Assembly (NCBI GenBank): GCA_902799015.1 | Contig: CADBZI010000019.1 | Coordinates: 1-35,078, forward strand | Length of the DNA: 35,078 bases | Source: an uncultured Lachnospiraceae bacterium | GTDB lineage: Bacteria > Bacillota > Clostridia > Lachnospirales > Lachnospiraceae | Direction: 5' to 3' | Part shown: in pieces, positions 32,537 to 35,078 of the stretch | How positions within the stretch are numbered: the stretch's first letter is position 1 | Layout: the number at the start of each line of letters is the position of its first letter | The notes under the pieces: model-generated | The model's database searches: none | Seen by the model: the letters and a program-made list of their open reading frames with translations, nothing else | What the model was told of the DNA's origin: nothing | Translations under genes and position numbers: made by a program

Positions 32537-32586
32537 GATCCGGTTACAGGTCAGGGTATGACCGGTAACCGGATCTGTGATAAAAT
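32537..32586 (+). promoter_or_regulatory. Operator-like palindrome and -10 box of the GDPD gene
   Basis: GATCCGGTTAC (32537-32547) and its exact complement (32565-32575) flank an inner GGTCA/TGACC pairing with one mismatched position and loop GGGTA, giving a near-perfect 39-nt palindrome. TAAAAT (32581-32586) immediately downstream is a plausible -10 with a poor -35 inside the right arm. No T tract follows on either strand, so a repressor site is more likely than a terminator. Confidence 0.5.
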
Positions 32587-32623
32587 ATTTCCATATAGAA
32601 ATAAAGTCAGGAAAGGGGCGTCC

Positions 32624-34435
32624 ATGAAGAGCAAGCATCATTCCCGTCATCCACATCCATACACGCTTTCTTCCGGCTTCTTCAGCGTCCTGAAAAGAGC
32701 GTTTCCGGTTTTTCATCTTGGCTGGATGCTCTTCTATTCGCTGGTCTTCACCGCTGTTATCTTTGCGGCCATGCACGGTCTTGACTGGCTGAGCTCCGCG
32801 CTGATCACATCAACCGGCTTCAGTGCGCTTACCAGCGCAAACTTTCAGGTATTCCTGCGCGCGTGGCAGGGATATGCCGTGATTCTTCTGCTTCTTCTTT
32901 CTCTCGGTGTCGTCGGCGCCGTTGTCATGAACGGAGTGATCTTTCTTTCCGATGACATGCTTCATCAAAGACAGGTTCACCCGGGCAGGATTGCAAAAAA
33001 GAGCGTCCGCTCGATCCGGCTGTTTTTGTGCAGGGAAGCGATTCCGACGATTCTGTATTACTATGTTTTTGTCCTGTTTTTCTCCATATCGCTTCTTTCC
33101 GTCGTACCGAATCCTTTTGAGATTCCGGGATATTTCCGTTATCTGATCAGCAAGCGGATTCTGTCTCTGATCCTGTACTTTGCGGCTTTTGTCCTGATCT
33201 GCATTCCGCTGCTGCGCAATCCTTTGCTTCTGCATGAGATTCTTCTGAAGCAGGAAAGACCTGCCATTGCCAGAAGAAGAACGCGTGATTATGTCCGGTT
33301 CCACCACCGGTATCTCTTCCGGGAGATTCTGCTTTCGGTTCTTGTATTTTGCGCCGCCTTGATCGTTTCCGCCGGTATCTTTCTGTATTTTCCCCTGTTG
33401 ATTCAGACGGTCTTTTCTTTTTTGCCGCTTGCGCCGCGCAGAATTCTGGTTCTGTCCGCTTCCTGGATCGGGCTTGCCATTCTGATGCTCACAGTTCTTC
33501 TCGCGCTGTGGATTCTTCCGGTAAAGACCTGCTATCTGCTCCATTCCATGGACCATACCTCTTTCCCGGTTCAAAAGCGCAGAACGAACCACGGTATCCC
33601 CGTATGGGTCTGGCTGATCTGCCTTGCCGGTCTTCTGATTGTGACCACAATTTCATATGTCCAGTTCAATTATCTGTTTCCGCCGGCAAAAAACATTGAA
33701 GCCGTCGTGCACCGGCTGGGAGGAGATCTGGATACGGAGAATACCCTGGAAGGAATGGATCTGGCCATGGAGCTGGGGGCGCCGGCAATGGAAACAGATA
33801 TTCAGAGGACAAAGGACGGAGAATATGTCATCTTCCATGACAGTACACTGAAAAGGCTGTGCGGGATGAACACCAGCATTCATGATATGACCCTGGAAGA
33901 AGTCCGTGCGGTCAGGCTTCCCAGCCCTGACTGGAACAGCCGCCGCATCCCGCTTCTTTCCGAAGTGCTGGACAAGGCCAAAGGTCATGTAAGGCTCTAT
34001 CTTGAGCTCAAAGGCAGTGACGCGGATGTCCGGATGGCACAGGATGTCGCAAGAATGGTCCGGGAGCGGGATATGGAGGATGAATGTGTCATGATCTCCA
34101 TGAACTATAACCTCATCAATTATATCTCCCGCAGAATCCCGGACATCCAGTGCGGGTATCTTTATTTCTTCGCGTATGGTTCTCCTTCGTCCCTTGCCGG
34201 GAATATCCTTCTCGCCCAATCCAACGCCATCAGCATGCAGCGTACCAGAGCGATCCATTCCAAAGGAAAAAGAATGTACTGCTGGACTGTCAACAGCCGG
34301 AAGACGGCTCAGAATATGGTGCGGCAGCGTGTAGACGGTATCATCTCAGACCGCTACGATATCATTTCCTCGGTTTTGAATCATATGGAATCCAGAAATG
34401 ACTATGAGCGCATCATGGATGTCCTGCTTCGGTAA
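32624..34435 (+). CDS. Membrane-anchored glycerophosphodiester phosphodiesterase
   Basis: 603 residues from the ATG preceded by AGGAAAGGGG. N-terminal GPDPase membrane domain with about seven or eight hydrophobic segments (about 28-350), then a GDPD TIM-barrel domain (about 358-595). Catalytic pattern: His363-Arg364 (HRLGG...TENT, in place of the usual HRG...PENT), Glu390 and Asp392 (METDIQRTKDG), His405-Asp406 (FHD), Glu-x-Lys in YLELKGS and MYCWTVN. Hydrolyses glycerophosphodiesters, releasing glycerol-3-phosphate; members with this membrane domain may act on lipid or teichoic-acid head groups (inference). It is a single-gene unit with an operator-like palindrome upstream and a terminator shared with the convergent HPr-like gene. 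Confidence 0.93.
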   Translation: MKSKHHSRHPHPYTLSSGFFSVLKRAFPVFHLGWMLFYSLVFTAVIFAAMHGLDWLSSALITSTGFSALTSANFQVFLRAWQGYAVILLLLLSLGVVGAVVMNGVIFLSDDMLHQRQVHPGRIAKKSVRSIRLFLCREAIPTILYYYVFVLFFSISLLSVVPNPFEIPGYFRYLISKRILSLILYFAAFVLICIPLLRNPLLLHEILLKQERPAIARRRTRDYVRFHHRYLFREILLSVLVFCAALIVSAGIFLYFPLLIQTVFSFLPLAPRRILVLSASWIGLAILMLTVLLALWILPVKTCYLLHSMDHTSFPVQKRRTNHGIPVWVWLICLAGLLIVTTISYVQFNYLFPPAKNIEAVVHRLGGDLDTENTLEGMDLAMELGAPAMETDIQRTKDGEYVIFHDSTLKRLCGMNTSIHDMTLEEVRAVRLPSPDWNSRRIPLLSEVLDKAKGHVRLYLELKGSDADVRMAQDVARMVRERDMEDECVMISMNYNLINYISRRIPDIQCGYLYFFAYGSPSSLAGNILLAQSNAISMQRTRAIHSKGKRMYCWTVNSRKTAQNMVRQRVDGIISDRYDIISSVLNHMESRNDYERIMDVLLR

Positions 34436-34469
34436 TACCGAAGAAAGATCTTCTGCCCAGATGACAATC

Positions 34470-34499
34470 AGGCGTACGGCAGAAGCCGTACGCCTGTAT
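34470..34499. terminator. Convergent terminator between GDPD and HPr-like genes
   Basis: Perfect 11-bp stem AGGCGTACGGC with loop AGAA (34470-34495), followed by GTATTT on the plus strand. The T tract is weak, but the hairpin sits exactly between two converging genes. Confidence 0.65.
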
Positions 34500-34534
34500 T
34501 TCCATTCACGCTTTCTTCTAATCCGAATGCTGCT

Positions 34535-34780
34535 TTACGCAAGCAGCTGGGCGATCGTCTTCACAGCTTCCTCTTCGTCTTCCCCATCCGCATAGATCTT
34601 GATCTTTGGAGAATCCTGGCTGGCAAGCACCATGACACCCATAATGCTTTTTGCATTCACCCTTTTGTTGTTCACCTCAAAGGTAATCACACTCTTGTAT
34701 GCACACGCCGTCTGAACAATATGCGGAATCATCTTTCCGATATTGTCTCCCTGTTTTCCACTGATACTCTGACTGATCAT
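34535..34780 (-). CDS. HPr-family protein lacking the phospho-histidine (Crh-like)
   Basis: 81 residues from the ATG preceded by GGGAGG at 7 nt; an in-frame GTG five codons earlier falls on the RBS. The HPr fold is clear: IVQTACAYKS, then VNAKSIMGVMVLA around regulatory Ser45, and the C-terminal helix. The active-site segment GIHARPA of true HPr is replaced by NIGKMIP, so the PEP-dependent phosphorylation site (His15) is gone while the HPr kinase site KSIMG remains. This is the same pattern as Bacillus Crh, where Gln replaces His15: a regulator of carbon catabolite repression that cannot carry sugar phosphate. Neighbouring ppdK also deals with PEP. Its role in this organism is inference. Confidence 0.88.
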   Translation of the reverse strand: MISQSISGKQGDNIGKMIPHIVQTACAYKSVITFEVNNKRVNAKSIMGVMVLASQDSPKIKIYADGEDEEEAVKTIAQLLA

Positions 34781-34852
34781 TGCTTTTCCTCCCACGCTTC
34801 AGCATGCAGGGATTGCATGAATCCCGGCTAACGTACATTTAACCCAGAATCC

Positions 34853-34881
34853 ATACTATCACAATGAATATATGCGGTCAA
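34853..34881 (-). promoter_or_regulatory. Promoter of the HPr-like gene
   Basis: Minus strand TTGACC (34881-34876), 17-nt spacer, TAGTAT (34858-34853) with a TGA extension. Start near 34846; the leader of about 65 nt contains a GGGATT/AATCCC hairpin. Confidence 0.72.
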
Positions 34882-34946
34882 TCTCAGATTCGCCCAAAGA
34901 ATCCGCCGGAAAGCAGAGCATATTTCACCAATTTGAACACAGAGAA

Positions 34947-34972
34947 AGCGGGGGCCCTTCCGGACCCCCGCT
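34947..34972 (-). terminator. Probable ppdK terminator
   Basis: 8-bp GC stem AGCGGGGG/CCCCCGCT with an inner CC/GG pairing. It lies 18 nt after the ppdK stop; the following minus-strand sequence TTTCTCTGTG is only partly U-rich. Confidence 0.55.
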
Positions 34973-34990
34973 GAAAAAATACCAGTCGGA

Positions 34991-35078
34991 TCAATTCTGC
35001 TTCGCTTTGATCGCAGCCTGGGCGGCAGCCAGTCTCGCAATCGGGACACGGAACGGAGAACAGGATACATAATCCAGT
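34991..35078 (-). CDS. ppdK: Pyruvate, phosphate dikinase, C-terminal end only
   Basis: Only the last 28 codons lie in the window; the rest is beyond the right edge. The sequence LDYVSCSPFRVPIARLAAAQ plus a short AIKAKQN tail is the highly conserved end of PPDK and includes the catalytic Cys of the PEP/pyruvate domain. PPDK interconverts pyruvate, ATP and phosphate with PEP, AMP and pyrophosphate, and is a glycolytic enzyme in many clostridia. Confidence 0.9.
   Translation of the reverse strand, partial: LDYVSCSPFRVPIARLAAAQAAIKAKQN

Noticed and set aside
34781-34795. Upstream GTG start for the HPr-like gene
   Set aside because: That GTG falls on the ribosome binding site of the ATG at 34780, which also matches the family's N-terminus.

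Overview
The window looks like chromosomal DNA from a Lachnospiraceae-type clostridium (Bacillota). The basis is moderate GC, strong GGAGG ribosome binding sites, TGn-extended -10 promoters, the clostridial gene order apt - relA/spoT - metallo-beta-lactamase protein - hemZ - aspS, and the fragment of pyruvate phosphate dikinase at the right edge. Species cannot be fixed from sequence alone. Almost everything is on the minus strand. Only an AAA ATPase (4049-5368) and a membrane glycerophosphodiesterase (32624-34435) are on the plus strand.

Positions 1-12300 hold a signalling region. A lipoprotein of the ABC solute-binding type is translationally coupled to a membrane SpoIIE/PP2C phosphatase that runs off the left edge. 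Next comes an isolated plus-strand AAA_14/DUF4143 ATPase with its own promoter and terminator. It is followed by a tightly packed three-gene operon: a response regulator with a PP2C phosphatase output, a membrane hybrid histidine kinase ending in an Hpt domain, and a second membrane hybrid kinase whose C-terminus is a complete DegV/FakB-type fatty-acid-binding domain. The kinase-receiver-DegV fusion inside a PP2C phosphorelay operon is the most unusual content of the window.

Positions 12400-14400 carry rpsB-tsf with a good promoter and a strong terminator. Positions 14426-20717 form a four-gene MacAB-like ABC export operon with two membrane-fusion proteins. One has a roughly 540-residue, largely acidic insertion between its coiled-coil arms, and the other has an acidic/aromatic tail.

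Positions 20900-28100 hold two housekeeping transcription units: hemZ-aspS (8-nt overlap), and apt-relA-MBL hydrolase ending in a terminator that overlaps the last stop codon. A cluster of GC-rich palindromes sits between the units. The histidyl-tRNA synthetase gene often found between hemZ and aspS is absent.

Positions 28100-32500 hold a small cupin, a TPM-domain membrane protein coupled to a double zinc-ribbon membrane protein, truA, and a tRNA-Arg(ACG) with a near-consensus promoter and its own terminator immediately before truA. Positions 32500-35078 hold the membrane GDPD gene, preceded by a near-perfect palindrome, then an HPr-like protein that has lost the phosphorylatable His but kept the regulatory Ser (Crh-like), and the last 28 codons of ppdK.
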